This document shows positions 15,524 to 24,418 of a DNA stretch of 44,923 nucleotides, one piece after another (within the stretch, counting starts at the first letter, position 1; each line of letters opens with the position of its first letter). Source of the DNA: an uncultured Bacteroidales bacterium. Lineage in GTDB: Bacteria; Bacteroidota; Bacteroidia; Bacteroidales; UBA932. The notes below the pieces were generated by a model. The model saw nothing but the letters and a program-made list of their open reading frames with translations, was not told the DNA's origin and did not search any database. The DNA lies in the NCBI GenBank assembly GCA_946187865.1, contig CAMHST010000019.1:1-44923 (forward strand), in the 5' to 3' direction. The translations under genes and the position numbers were made by a program.

Positions 15524-15861
15524 CAGCGCACACCATCTGGACCGCCATTAAAAACTCGGCCAGGGCCCTGCGAAACGGGGAATTCCTCCTGCGGGTAAGG
15601 GCCGACAAACTGTATATGCACATCCTTTACCTGTTCCTGCTGATGTGGCTCACCATCATGCTCAGCCTGCAGGTAGATAAAACCCTCACGCGCGCCGGAG
15701 CCAACAAGGCCGCCATCGAGGAGCTCAAGATCCACCATGCAGAGCGCGAAGCCGCCCTGGTGAAGCTGCGCAGCGCATCCGGGATAGAGGAAAGACTGGA
15801 GAAAATGGGCTCCAAGGCCGCCCTGCCGGAAGAACCCGCCACCGTGATCAAGAAACGATGA
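15520..15861 (+). CDS. ftsL: FtsL-like cell division protein
   Basis: 113 residues. A basic N-terminus is followed by one membrane helix (about 33-53, MHILYLFLLMWLTIMLSLQV) and a short periplasmic coiled-coil-like tail (AAIEELKIHHAEREAALVKLRSA). This is the bitopic arrangement of FtsL, which bridges FtsQ and FtsWI. Primary sequence is weakly conserved in the family, so the call leans on topology, size and the invariant position between rsmH and ftsI. Start and stop codons overlap both neighbours (ATGA), indicating translational coupling. Confidence 0.85.
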   Translation: MTAHTIWTAIKNSARALRNGEFLLRVRADKLYMHILYLFLLMWLTIMLSLQVDKTLTRAGANKAAIEELKIHHAEREAALVKLRSASGIEERLEKMGSKAALPEEPATVIKKR

Positions 15862-17780
15862 GACAGAAGGACGAAATACAGGATACCATTGAGAACCGCG
15901 ACAGGATCCACGTGGTGATGTTCTTCGTATCCATCGTGGTGCTGGTGCTGTCGGCCTTGATCCTGATCAAGATCGTACACATCCAGGCCACTTACGACGT
16001 GGATTCCAAGGTAGTGAACCTGTTCCGTCCCAATTCCCAGAAGCACGTGGAGGAACCCGTGCGCGGCAGGATCCTCGCAACCGACGGACGGCCGTTTGCC
16101 ATATCGGCCCCCCTGTACGACGTCTATATGGACTGCACCATCCGCAAGCGGGAATTCGAGGAAAAAGGCGACACGGAGGCCGAACGGGCCTGGCGGGAAA
16201 AGGCGCGGGAACTGAGCACCTATCTGGCGGCCGAATTCCAGGACAAGAGCGCAGACCAGTACTACAGCACCATCATCCGCGGCCGCGACAATGGGTCCAA
16301 ATACCTGAGCATCAGGAAGAATATAGACCTTACCACGCTCCGCCGCGTGCAGTCGTTCCCCCTGTACAAAGAGGGCGCCTACCGGGGCGGTATCATCGTG
16401 GAAGCCCACGAAGAGCGCATCTACCCCTACGATTCCCTGGCCCGCCGCGTGATCGGCTATGTCAAAGATACCCTCCGCAGGGGCCTGGAAGCCAATTTCG
16501 ACTATGAACTGCACGGCCAGGCCGGCTATGAGTGGAGAAGGGTCACGGACGACAATTCCTGGATCCGGGACCTGGACTCCAGCGTAGTGCGCGCCAAGGA
16601 CGGCAACGACATCCGCACCACCCTGAACGTGGATTTCCAGGACATTGCCGACAGGGCCCTGCGCAAGCAGATCAACGAGAACGACGACATCCGTGCGGGA
16701 ATCGTCATCATCATGGAAGCGCAGACCGGCGCCATCCGCGCCATGGTGAACCTGTCCCGCGGCAACACGCCCCAGACAACGCTCTGGGAGCGGGAGAACC
16801 TGGTCCTGAGGGAAGTCGGCGAGCAGGGGTCCGTGATGAAAACCGTCTCCCTGCTTTCCCTGGTGGAAGACGGCCACGTGAAAAGCCTGGAACAGACCAT
16901 CCCCACCAACAACGGCTTTGTCCCCAACTACCGCCAGGACGTGCACATCCTGGACTATCAGCGGGAGACCGGACGGCGGGAAATCAGCGTGATGCACGGG
17001 TTCGAGATTTCCTCCAACTACGTGTTCACCTATCTGGCCGAGCATTACTACGGCGACCACCCGCAGGAGCTGTTCGACCACATCTATTCCTACCGCCTCG
17101 GAGAGGCCTTCGACTTTGACATCAGCGGCCTGGGCACACCGGTGGTGAACCGCCCCGGAACGCCCGGCTGGAGCAAGACCACCCTGGGTACCACAGCCTA
17201 CGGATACGGCATCAGCGTGACGCCGCTGCATGTGGCCACCTTCTACAACGGTATCGCCAACAAAGGCCGGATGATGAAACCCTACCTGGTGGAAAGCGTA
17301 GAGAAAGACGGCCGGGTGCTCAAGCACTACAACCCTTCCGTCCTGAACAATATCTGCTCCCGGAACACGGCCGACACGGTAACCCGCGCCCTGCGCTCGG
17401 TGGTGGTGAACGGTACCGCCACCCGCCTGAAAGGCGCCAAACTGTCCGTGTGCGGAAAGACGGGCACCGCCCAGGTGGTGCTCACCCCCCAGGAGCGCAA
17501 AGGCAGCACCGACCCGTACCACGACACGATGGGCCGAAAGAAAAACCAGGGTACCTTCGTGGGATTCTTCCCGGCCGAAGATCCGAAATACACCATCCTG
17601 GTCACCGTCTATTCCTATCTTTCCGGAAAGAGTTTCTACGGCGGCACGCTGCCGGCCCTGGCCGTCCGGGAAATCGTAGACAAGATCTACGCCCTGGATC
17701 CCGAATGGCAGCCGGTACTCCCCCGGACCGGGACGGTGCCCGTGATGAAAGACAACCCCGAAGACAAAAAACAGAAATGA
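15858..17780 (+). CDS. ftsI: Division-specific penicillin-binding protein (peptidoglycan transpeptidase)
   Basis: 640 residues. N-terminal membrane helix (VVMFFVSIVVLVLSALILI), then a PBP dimerisation domain (EPVRGRILATDGRPFAIS) and a transpeptidase domain. Active-site motifs: SVMK (SxxK, within EQGSVMKTVS), SSN in FEISSNYVF, and KTG in CGKTGTAQ. The residues around the nucleophile differ from the common EPGSTFK. It crosslinks septal peptidoglycan with FtsW. The C-terminal tail (MKDNPEDKKQK) is charged. The stop overlaps the murE start. Confidence 0.94.
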   Translation: MRQKDEIQDTIENRDRIHVVMFFVSIVVLVLSALILIKIVHIQATYDVDSKVVNLFRPNSQKHVEEPVRGRILATDGRPFAISAPLYDVYMDCTIRKREFEEKGDTEAERAWREKARELSTYLAAEFQDKSADQYYSTIIRGRDNGSKYLSIRKNIDLTTLRRVQSFPLYKEGAYRGGIIVEAHEERIYPYDSLARRVIGYVKDTLRRGLEANFDYELHGQAGYEWRRVTDDNSWIRDLDSSVVRAKDGNDIRTTLNVDFQDIADRALRKQINENDDIRAGIVIIMEAQTGAIRAMVNLSRGNTPQTTLWERENLVLREVGEQGSVMKTVSLLSLVEDGHVKSLEQTIPTNNGFVPNYRQDVHILDYQRETGRREISVMHGFEISSNYVFTYLAEHYYGDHPQELFDHIYSYRLGEAFDFDISGLGTPVVNRPGTPGWSKTTLGTTAYGYGISVTPLHVATFYNGIANKGRMMKPYLVESVEKDGRVLKHYNPSVLNNICSRNTADTVTRALRSVVVNGTATRLKGAKLSVCGKTGTAQVVLTPQERKGSTDPYHDTMGRKKNQGTFVGFFPAEDPKYTILVTVYSYLSGKSFYGGTLPALAVREIVDKIYALDPEWQPVLPRTGTVPVMKDNPEDKKQK

Positions 17781-19255
17781 GATACAGTGATTATACCAGC
17801 ATAACCTCGGATTCCAGGAAAGTGATTCCCGGATCGCTGTTCGTAGCCGTAAGAGGCTATAGCAGAGACGGGCACAACTACATTGCCGATGCCATCGCCA
17901 AAGGCGCCACGGGCATCATCTGCGAGGAAATACCCGAAGGGATGGTGGCAGGGCAGACCCCCTGCTCCGCGTCGCTTCGCGACCCTGTACGGGCAAATGC
18001 TCCGCAGGGGGTCTGCCCTGCCACAGTTCAATTCGAGGTGGTGGAGAACTCCCGGAAGGCCCTGGCGCTTGCCGCAGACGAGTTCTATGGCCACCCTTCC
18101 CGGAAACTGAGCCTGGTGGGCATCACCGGCACCAACGGGAAAACCACTACGGTGACGCTGCTGTACAACCTGTTCCGCAGCCTGGGTTACCCCTGCGGCC
18201 TGCTTTCCACCATCGCCAACTATGTAGACGGAAAACGTCTGGAGACAGAGAATACCACGGCCGACCCGGTGACCATCAACGCCCTGCTGAAGGACATGGT
18301 AGACCACGGCTGCCAGTACTGCTTCATGGAAGTGAGTTCCATCGGCGTGGAGCAGGAACGTGTGAGCGGACTCACCTTTGCGATGGGCATCTTCTCCAAC
18401 CTCACCCACGACCACCTGGACTACCACAAGACCTTTGCCGAATACCTCCGCTGCAAGAAACTCTTCTTCGACCGCCTGCCCAAAGAGGCCACGGCGCTGA
18501 TCAACGCCGACGACCGGAACGGCTCCGTGATGGTGCAGAACACCAAAGCCCAGATTGTCACCTACTCCGTGAAAGGCCTGGCAGACCATACAGCCCGCAT
18601 CCTGGAACAGAGCTTCGAAGGCATGCAGCTCAAGATAGACGGCGTGGACACCTGGTGCAAGCTGATCGGCGAACACAACGCCTACAACCTTCTGGCTATC
18701 TACAGCACGGCCGTGTGCCTGGGCCTGGACGCCACGGAAACGCTCGTCGCCCTTTCAAGGCTGGAGCCCGCCCCGGGACGCCTGGAGAACCTGCGCGGAC
18801 CGCGCGGACTGAGCGTGGTGATAGACTACGCCCACACGCCGGACGCCCTGGAGAATGTGCTTAAGACCCTGCGCACCATCGCCCCGCAGCGCCAGCTGAT
18901 CTGCCTGTTCGGCTGCGGCGGAGACCGCGACCGGACCAAGCGCCCGGAGATGGCGCAGGTGGCGGAACGCCTGGCAGACCGTCTGGTGATCACCTCCGAC
19001 AACCCCCGCACGGAAGATCCGGAAGCGATTATCACTGAAATCAGGAGCGGACTCAGCGCCGCGGCCGCCGTGAAGACCCTCGTCATCACAGACCGCAGGG
19101 AAGCCATCCGCACCGCCATCCTCACCGCCCCGGAAAGCGCCACCATCCTGATCGCCGGAAAGGGTCACGAGACTTACCAGGTCATCGGCCATGAAAAACG
19201 GCCCTTCGACGAGAAACAAATAGTGAACGAAACCTTCAAGCTGTTTAACGAATGA
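17777..19255 (+). CDS. murE: UDP-MurNAc-L-Ala-D-Glu:meso-diaminopimelate ligase with a palindromic insertion
   Basis: 492 residues; adds meso-DAP to UDP-MurNAc-dipeptide. Start ATG overlaps the ftsI stop. Motifs: SDSRKVIPGSLFVAVRG (N-terminal UMP-binding domain), GTNGKTTT P-loop (about 118-125), ligase centre, and DNPR (about 408-411), the signature of DAP-specific MurE. The N-terminus is some 15-20 residues shorter than usual, and the common EVSSH motif reads EVSSI. Residues about 57-83 (VAGQTPCSASLRDPVRAN...) do not belong to the family and are encoded by the palindromic element at 17945-18024. All catalytic motifs are intact, so the protein is expected to work despite the insert. Confidence 0.95.
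   Translation: MRYSDYTSITSDSRKVIPGSLFVAVRGYSRDGHNYIADAIAKGATGIICEEIPEGMVAGQTPCSASLRDPVRANAPQGVCPATVQFEVVENSRKALALAADEFYGHPSRKLSLVGITGTNGKTTTVTLLYNLFRSLGYPCGLLSTIANYVDGKRLETENTTADPVTINALLKDMVDHGCQYCFMEVSSIGVEQERVSGLTFAMGIFSNLTHDHLDYHKTFAEYLRCKKLFFDRLPKEATALINADDRNGSVMVQNTKAQIVTYSVKGLADHTARILEQSFEGMQLKIDGVDTWCKLIGEHNAYNLLAIYSTAVCLGLDATETLVALSRLEPAPGRLENLRGPRGLSVVIDYAHTPDALENVLKTLRTIAPQRQLICLFGCGGDRDRTKRPEMAQVAERLADRLVITSDNPRTEDPEAIITEIRSGLSAAAAVKTLVITDRREAIRTAILTAPESATILIAGKGHETYQVIGHEKRPFDEKQIVNETFKLFNE
17945..18024 (+). repeat. Palindromic in-frame element in murE (21-bp arms, conserved core)
   Basis: Arms 17945-17965 and 18004-18024 are perfect 21-bp inverted repeats. The 38-nt interior includes the core 17971-17998, starting GTCGCTTCGCGA and ending GGGCAAAT, which is 27/28 identical to 30451-30478 in truB. 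The core begins with a small hairpin, GTCGC-TTC-GCGAC. It is translated in frame as SLRDPVRAN, whereas the truB copy gives SLREPVRAN. Confidence 0.92.
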
Positions 19256-20544
19256 TTTACCATCTGTTCCAATATCTGGAGCGTATCGGTGTCGATTTTC
19301 CCGGCATCGGCCTGATGCATTATCTGAGCTTCAGAGCCATCCTGGCGGCCGTCACGGCCGTCCTCACCGCCCTTTTGGCCGGCAAACGCATCATCCGCTG
19401 GCTGCAGCTGAAGCAGATCGGCGAAACCGTGCGCGACCTGGGCCTGCAGGGGCAGATCGAGAAGAAGGGAACCCCCACCATGGGCGGCATCATTATCATC
19501 CTGTCTGTGATGACGGGCGTGCTGCTGTTCTGCGACCTCACCAGCATATACGTTATCCTGCTGATCGTGAGCACGCTCTGGTGCGGCGCCCTGGGCTTCA
19601 CCGACGACTATATCAAGGTGTTCAAGCACAACAAGGAAGGCATGTCGGAGAAGGGAAAGCTGCTGGGACAGATCGCCCTGGGCTTCATCGTGGGACTCAC
19701 CGTATGGATGAGCCCGGACATTGTCGTGCGTGAAAAGGTGGAAGTCCCCGAAAGCGTGGAGCGTGTGCTGGAAACCGAAACCACCGTCACTTCGGGCCGA
19801 TACGTACAGGAAGACGTGGTAAAGAGCACCAAGACCACCATCCCCTTCGTGAAGAACCACGAGTTCGACTACAAGTGGCTCTCTCCCGTGAAAGGGACCT
19901 GGGGCTGGTACGCCAAATGGGCCATCTACGTACTGATGATCGTGCTGGTGATCACGGCCTGCTCCAACGGAACCAACCTGACCGACGGGCTGGACGGACT
20001 GGCCGCGGGGACATCGGCCATCGTAGGGGTTGTCCTGGGCATCCTGGCCTGGCTGGGAGGCAACCTGATTAACTCCAATTACCTGAATATCATGTATATC
20101 CCGGGGTCCGGAGAAATCGCCATCTTCATGAGCGCATTCGTGGGCGCCCTTGTCGGATTCCTGTGGTTCAACTCCTTCCCCGCCCAGGTGTTCATGGGCG
20201 ACACGGGCAGCCTGACCATCGGGGGAATCATCGGCGTAGGCGCCGTCCTGATGCGGAAAGAGCTGCTGCTCCCGCTGCTGTGCGGCATCTTCTTCGTGGA
20301 GAGCCTGTCGGTGCTGCTGCAGCGCTTTTATTTCAAGGTTACCCGGAAAAAGACCGGCGTGGGACACCGGATCTGGAGCATGACCCCGCTTCACCACCAT
20401 TATCAGGACAAGAAGGCGCCGGAAGGCCCGGTCATCTTCCCCAAACCCGTCCCGGCCCAGCACGAAGCAAAGATTACGGTCCGTTTCTGGATCGTGGGAA
20501 TTATACTGGCAGTTAGTACACTGGCATTGTTAAAGTTAAGGTAG
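19252..20544 (+). CDS. mraY: Phospho-N-acetylmuramoyl-pentapeptide transferase
   Basis: 430 residues with about ten membrane helices. MraY transfers phospho-MurNAc-pentapeptide to undecaprenyl phosphate (lipid I). Conserved signatures: KKGTPTMGG, GFTDDYIKV with the catalytic aspartates, NLTDGLDGLAAG, MGDTGSL and the TPLHHHYQ histidine motif. About 60 extra residues of charged sequence (EKVEVPESVERVLETETT...) sit between helices, an expansion I recall as usual in Bacteroidota. The start overlaps the murE stop. Confidence 0.96.
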   Translation: MIYHLFQYLERIGVDFPGIGLMHYLSFRAILAAVTAVLTALLAGKRIIRWLQLKQIGETVRDLGLQGQIEKKGTPTMGGIIIILSVMTGVLLFCDLTSIYVILLIVSTLWCGALGFTDDYIKVFKHNKEGMSEKGKLLGQIALGFIVGLTVWMSPDIVVREKVEVPESVERVLETETTVTSGRYVQEDVVKSTKTTIPFVKNHEFDYKWLSPVKGTWGWYAKWAIYVLMIVLVITACSNGTNLTDGLDGLAAGTSAIVGVVLGILAWLGGNLINSNYLNIMYIPGSGEIAIFMSAFVGALVGFLWFNSFPAQVFMGDTGSLTIGGIIGVGAVLMRKELLLPLLCGIFFVESLSVLLQRFYFKVTRKKTGVGHRIWSMTPLHHHYQDKKAPEGPVIFPKPVPAQHEAKITVRFWIVGIILAVSTLALLKLR

Positions 20545-20547
20545 CGT

Positions 20548-21882
20548 ATGTCAAGAGTTGTTGTTCTTGGAGGAGCAGAAAGCGGCGTAGGAGCCGCCGT
20601 GCTCGCAAAAGTGAAAGGATTCGATGTGTTCCTCAGTGACAAGGGACAGATCAAGGAGCAGTATGTGGAGACCCTGAAGAAATGGGACATCCCCTATGAG
20701 GAAGGCCGGCACAGTGAAGAGTTAATCCTGAATGCCGACGAGGTGGTCAAGAGCCCCGGCATCCCTGGGACGGTTCCCATGGTGCAGAAGATCCGCGAAA
20801 AGGGCATCCGGGTGGTGTCCGAAATCGAGTTCGCCAGCCGGTACGATGCAGCCAAGAAAATCTGCATCACCGGGTCCAACGGCAAGACCACCACGACGTC
20901 GCTGATCTATTACCTGCTCAAGAACGCTGGGCTGAACGTGGGCCTGGGCGGTAACATCGGCCAAAGCTACGCCTATCAGGTGGCCACCGAGCACTTTGAC
21001 TATTATGTCCTGGAAATCAGTAGTTTCCAGCTGGACGACATCTACGATTTCCGTCCGGACATCGCTATCATCACCAACATCACCCCGGACCACCTGGACC
21101 GCTACGACCACAAGATGGAGAATTACGTGGCCGCCAAGTTCAACATCACCCGGAACCTGCGCCCGGACGACTGCTTCATCTTCGACTCCGACGACGACAT
21201 CACCATCGGCCACCTGTCCAATATTGTGCTCCGCTGCAAGATGCTCCCCTTCTCCCAGGAGAAGGAAGTGGAGCAGGGCGCCTTTGTCAGGGACGACAAG
21301 ATCGTGCTCCGCTACGACAAAGAGGAGACCGACATTTTCCTGGAAGAGCTGGCCCTGGGCGGCAAGCACAATATCTACAATTCCATGGCCGCCGCACTGG
21401 CCGCCAAGGTGACGGGCATCGACAATGCGGTGATCCGCAACTCCCTGGCCACCTTCCAGCCCATCGAACACCGGCTGGAGCCGGTCCTGAGCATCAAGGA
21501 CGTGCTGTATATCAACGACTCCAAGGCCACCAACGTGGACAGCGCTTGGTATGCCCTGGAGTGCCAGAAGCGCCCGGTGGTGTGGATCGTAGGCGGAACC
21601 GACAAGGGGAACGACTACAGCGTCCTGAACGACCTGGTACGCGAGAAGGTGAAAGCCATCGTATGCCTGGGCGTGGACAACGCTAAAATCCACGCAGCCT
21701 TCGAGGGCATGGTGGGCGAGATAACGGATGCGCTCAGCGCGGAAGAAGCCGTGCAGAAAGCCTCCAAACTGGCCAAGGAAGGAGACGTGGTGCTCCTGAG
21801 CCCCTGCTGCGCCAGTTTCGACCTGTTCAAGAATTACGAAGACCGGGGCGAGCAGTTCAAAGCTGCCGTCCGAAACCTGTAA
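20548..21882 (+). CDS. murD: UDP-MurNAc-L-alanine:D-glutamate ligase
   Basis: 444 residues; adds D-Glu in the cytoplasmic stage of peptidoglycan synthesis. N-terminal nucleotide-binding start VVVLGGAESGVGAAVLAK, P-loop GSNGKTTTT (about 109-117), TNITPDHLDRYDH, YINDSKATNVDSAWYAL and the C-terminal DVVLLSPCCASFD are all typical of MurD. It follows mraY by 3 nt and precedes ftsW by 9 nt. Confidence 0.96.
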   Translation: MSRVVVLGGAESGVGAAVLAKVKGFDVFLSDKGQIKEQYVETLKKWDIPYEEGRHSEELILNADEVVKSPGIPGTVPMVQKIREKGIRVVSEIEFASRYDAAKKICITGSNGKTTTTSLIYYLLKNAGLNVGLGGNIGQSYAYQVATEHFDYYVLEISSFQLDDIYDFRPDIAIITNITPDHLDRYDHKMENYVAAKFNITRNLRPDDCFIFDSDDDITIGHLSNIVLRCKMLPFSQEKEVEQGAFVRDDKIVLRYDKEETDIFLEELALGGKHNIYNSMAAALAAKVTGIDNAVIRNSLATFQPIEHRLEPVLSIKDVLYINDSKATNVDSAWYALECQKRPVVWIVGGTDKGNDYSVLNDLVREKVKAIVCLGVDNAKIHAAFEGMVGEITDALSAEEAVQKASKLAKEGDVVLLSPCCASFDLFKNYEDRGEQFKAAVRNL

Positions 21883-21891
21883 CGCACCTAT

Positions 21892-23259
21892 ATGGAAGAT
21901 CAAAAGCAGAAGTCCGGCACGCTGGGGTTCCTGTGGAACCTGATGGACCGCTTCAGCGGGGACAAGGTGATTTTTCTGATCGCCCTGTTCCTGATGCTCA
22001 TATCCGTGATTTCGGTGTTCAGTTCCACGCCGCTGCTGGCCCGGGAGCTGGGCAGCGACCGGATGAGCATCATGGTAGACCAGCTGAAAGCCGTGGCAGT
22101 GGGCTTTGTGATCATCTTCCTGCTGTATTACTTCGGCCGGGTGGAATGGTACCGGAAAATGTCCATGCTGGGGTTTGCCCTGAGCTTTGCCATCCTGGTG
22201 GTGCTGGTGTTCAACCTGAACCTGGGGATTGTCAAGGCCGGCTCCATCAACGGAGCCCGGCGCATCCTGGTAGTGGCCGGCAAGCAGATCCACGTGTACG
22301 AGTTCGTGAAGGTATTCATGATCATGTACCTGGGCTGGGCGCTGGACACCTACAAGAACCACGGTTTCCGCTGGGCCACCCTGCTGTCGGAGAAAATCCC
22401 CCGCCTCGCCTTCATGGGAAAGGATTTCTGGCAGAAGGTACTGTATATATACCTGCCTATCGGCCTGGTAACGTTCATGGTGATGATGGGCTCCAACTCG
22501 TCGGCCCTGTTCATCGGCGCCATCATGATCCTGATGATCCTGGTGGGCGGTATTGACGGAAAGGATATCGGCATCATGATCGCCGCCCTGCTGGTGGGCG
22601 TGGGGCTCATGTTAGGGGCCTACAAGACGGGGCTGCTGAAAGAAAGCCGTATCGGGACAGCCATCAGCCGTATCACCCAGGACGACGACGCCACCATGAA
22701 AGTGCTCCTGACGGCCCCCCGCGGGTCCCGGGAATGGAACGACGCCCGCGACGAGCTGAAGCAGCCGGTGGGCGCCATGCTGGCCATCAAGGAAGGCGGC
22801 CTGCTGGGAAAGGGTATCGGAAACTCCACCCAGAAGTACGCCGTGCCGGTCATCTTCGGCGACTATATGTTCAGCTTCATCATCGAGGAAACCGGTCTCT
22901 GGGGTGCAGCGCTGATTATCCTGCTGTACTTCAGCCTTCTGGCCCGGGGAACGATGGTGGCCAAGGAATGTGACAAATACTATGACAAGATGATTGTGAC
23001 GGGCCTGATCATCCTGGTCACCGGGCAGGCGTTCATGCACATGGCGGTGAACGTCCACCTGCCGCTGGTGCCCCAGACCGGCCAGACGCTTCCCCTGGTG
23101 AGCCACGGAACCAACGCCCTGCTGGTGTTCAGCCTGGTCTTCGGGATCCTGCTGTCCATCTCCAAGGACGCCCGGGAGAACATGGCGCGCCGCGAGGCCG
23201 AAGCCGCCCCGATCATCGAGCATGAAGAGAATGAATGGACCCAGAATACCACAGCATAA
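21892..23259 (+). CDS. ftsW: Septal peptidoglycan polymerase FtsW (SEDS family)
   Basis: 455 residues, about ten membrane helices. Conserved SEDS features include SINGARRIL, a long extracellular loop near residues 250-310 containing KQPVGAMLAIKEGGLLGKGIGNS, FSFIIEETGLWGA and the C-terminal VPQTGQTLPLVSHGTNALLVF. FtsW polymerises lipid II at the septum together with FtsI. The charged C-terminal tail (ENMARREAEAAPIIEHEENE) is cytoplasmic. It lies between murD and murG as in other Bacteroidota. Confidence 0.94.
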   Translation: MEDQKQKSGTLGFLWNLMDRFSGDKVIFLIALFLMLISVISVFSSTPLLARELGSDRMSIMVDQLKAVAVGFVIIFLLYYFGRVEWYRKMSMLGFALSFAILVVLVFNLNLGIVKAGSINGARRILVVAGKQIHVYEFVKVFMIMYLGWALDTYKNHGFRWATLLSEKIPRLAFMGKDFWQKVLYIYLPIGLVTFMVMMGSNSSALFIGAIMILMILVGGIDGKDIGIMIAALLVGVGLMLGAYKTGLLKESRIGTAISRITQDDDATMKVLLTAPRGSREWNDARDELKQPVGAMLAIKEGGLLGKGIGNSTQKYAVPVIFGDYMFSFIIEETGLWGAALIILLYFSLLARGTMVAKECDKYYDKMIVTGLIILVTGQAFMHMAVNVHLPLVPQTGQTLPLVSHGTNALLVFSLVFGILLSISKDARENMARREAEAAPIIEHEENEWTQNTTA

Positions 23260-23260
23260 C

Positions 23261-24412
23261 ATGGAATACAAAGCACTCAGCGTGATTATCAGCGGCGGCG
23301 GCACGGGCGGACACATCTTCCCGGCCGTCTCGATCGGCCACAAACTGAAGGAACTGAATCCGGAGACGGAAATCCTCTTCGTGGGGGCCGAGGGAAAGAT
23401 GGAGATGGAAAAGGTTCCGGCCGAAGGTTTCCGGATTGTGGGCCTGCCCATTGTGGGGATGCAGCGCCGGCTCACCCTCAAGAACATCTGGAACGACATC
23501 CAGGTGCCCTTCAAGGTGCTGGGCAGCGTACGGAAAGCGCGCAAGATTATCCGCGAATTCGCCCCGGACGTGGTGGTGGGTGTGGGCGGATATGCCAGCG
23601 CTCCCCTGCTGTGGGCCGCCACGGGCATGAAGATCCCCGCCGTGATCCAGGAGCAGAACGGTTTCGCCGGCCTGACCAACAAACTGCTGGGGAACCGGGT
23701 CCAGTCCATCTGCGTGGCCTATGAAGGCATGGAGAAGTTCTTCCCGAAAGAGAAGCTGGTGTTGTCCGGAAATCCCATCCGGAAGGCCGTCTCCACCCCG
23801 CCTACCCCTGAGATGAAGGCTGAAGCCATGCAGTTTTACGGCCTGGATCCGGAGAAAAAACACATCTTCGTCGTGGGCGGCAGCCTGGGAAGCAACACCC
23901 TGAACCGGGCCATGAGACATTGGATCCAGGACGGGTGCCCCGGTGGAGAACAGCTGGAAGTGATCTGGCAGTGCGGCAAGTACTATAAGAAAGAGACAGA
24001 CAGCTTCATGGAGGCCCACCCGGACATCCGGGGCATCTTCCATTTTGACTTTATCACCCGCATGGACCTGGCCTATGCGGCGGCCGACGTAGTCATTTCC
24101 CGCAGCGGAGCCAGCACCGTGTCGGAACTCTGCGCCATGGGGAAAGCCACCGTCTTTGTGCCTTCGCCCAACGTGGCGGAAGACCACCAGACCCACAACG
24201 CCATGGCCCTGGTGCGCAAGGATGCCGCCATGCTGGTCAAGGACGCCGACGCCGTGGACGAGCTGCTGCCGGTGGCCATCGACCTGGTGAACACGCCCTC
24301 CCGGATTGCATCCCTGGAGAAAAATGCCCGCGCCATGGCCCTTACAGACGCCGCCCAGGTCATTTGCGACGAAGTTTACCGGGTGGCCCGGAAAGAGAAC
24401 CTAAAGGGATAA
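23261..24412 (+). CDS. murG: Lipid II synthase MurG (GT28 glycosyltransferase)
   Basis: 383 residues; transfers GlcNAc from UDP-GlcNAc to lipid I on the inner membrane face. The start at 23261 lies 1 nt after the ftsW stop and puts the GGGTGGH loop at residues 12-18. GVGGYASAPLLWAA, QEQNGFAG, VVGGSLGSNTLN, SRSGASTVSEL and VPSPNVAEDHQTHNA are diagnostic for MurG. An upstream in-frame Met inside ftsW was not used. Confidence 0.95.
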   Translation: MEYKALSVIISGGGTGGHIFPAVSIGHKLKELNPETEILFVGAEGKMEMEKVPAEGFRIVGLPIVGMQRRLTLKNIWNDIQVPFKVLGSVRKARKIIREFAPDVVVGVGGYASAPLLWAATGMKIPAVIQEQNGFAGLTNKLLGNRVQSICVAYEGMEKFFPKEKLVLSGNPIRKAVSTPPTPEMKAEAMQFYGLDPEKKHIFVVGGSLGSNTLNRAMRHWIQDGCPGGEQLEVIWQCGKYYKKETDSFMEAHPDIRGIFHFDFITRMDLAYAAADVVISRSGASTVSELCAMGKATVFVPSPNVAEDHQTHNAMALVRKDAAMLVKDADAVDELLPVAIDLVNTPSRIASLEKNARAMALTDAAQVICDEVYRVARKENLKG

Positions 24413-24418
24413 GGAGAT

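Noticed and set aside
15627..17522. A 631-codon open frame antisense to ftsL/ftsI
   Set aside because: Same explanation. The plus-strand genes have complete family motifs and overlapping starts.
19730..19910. An extra charged segment in mraY considered as another palindromic insertion
   Set aside because: No inverted repeat is visible, and a similar expansion is, as far as I recall, common to Bacteroidota MraY.
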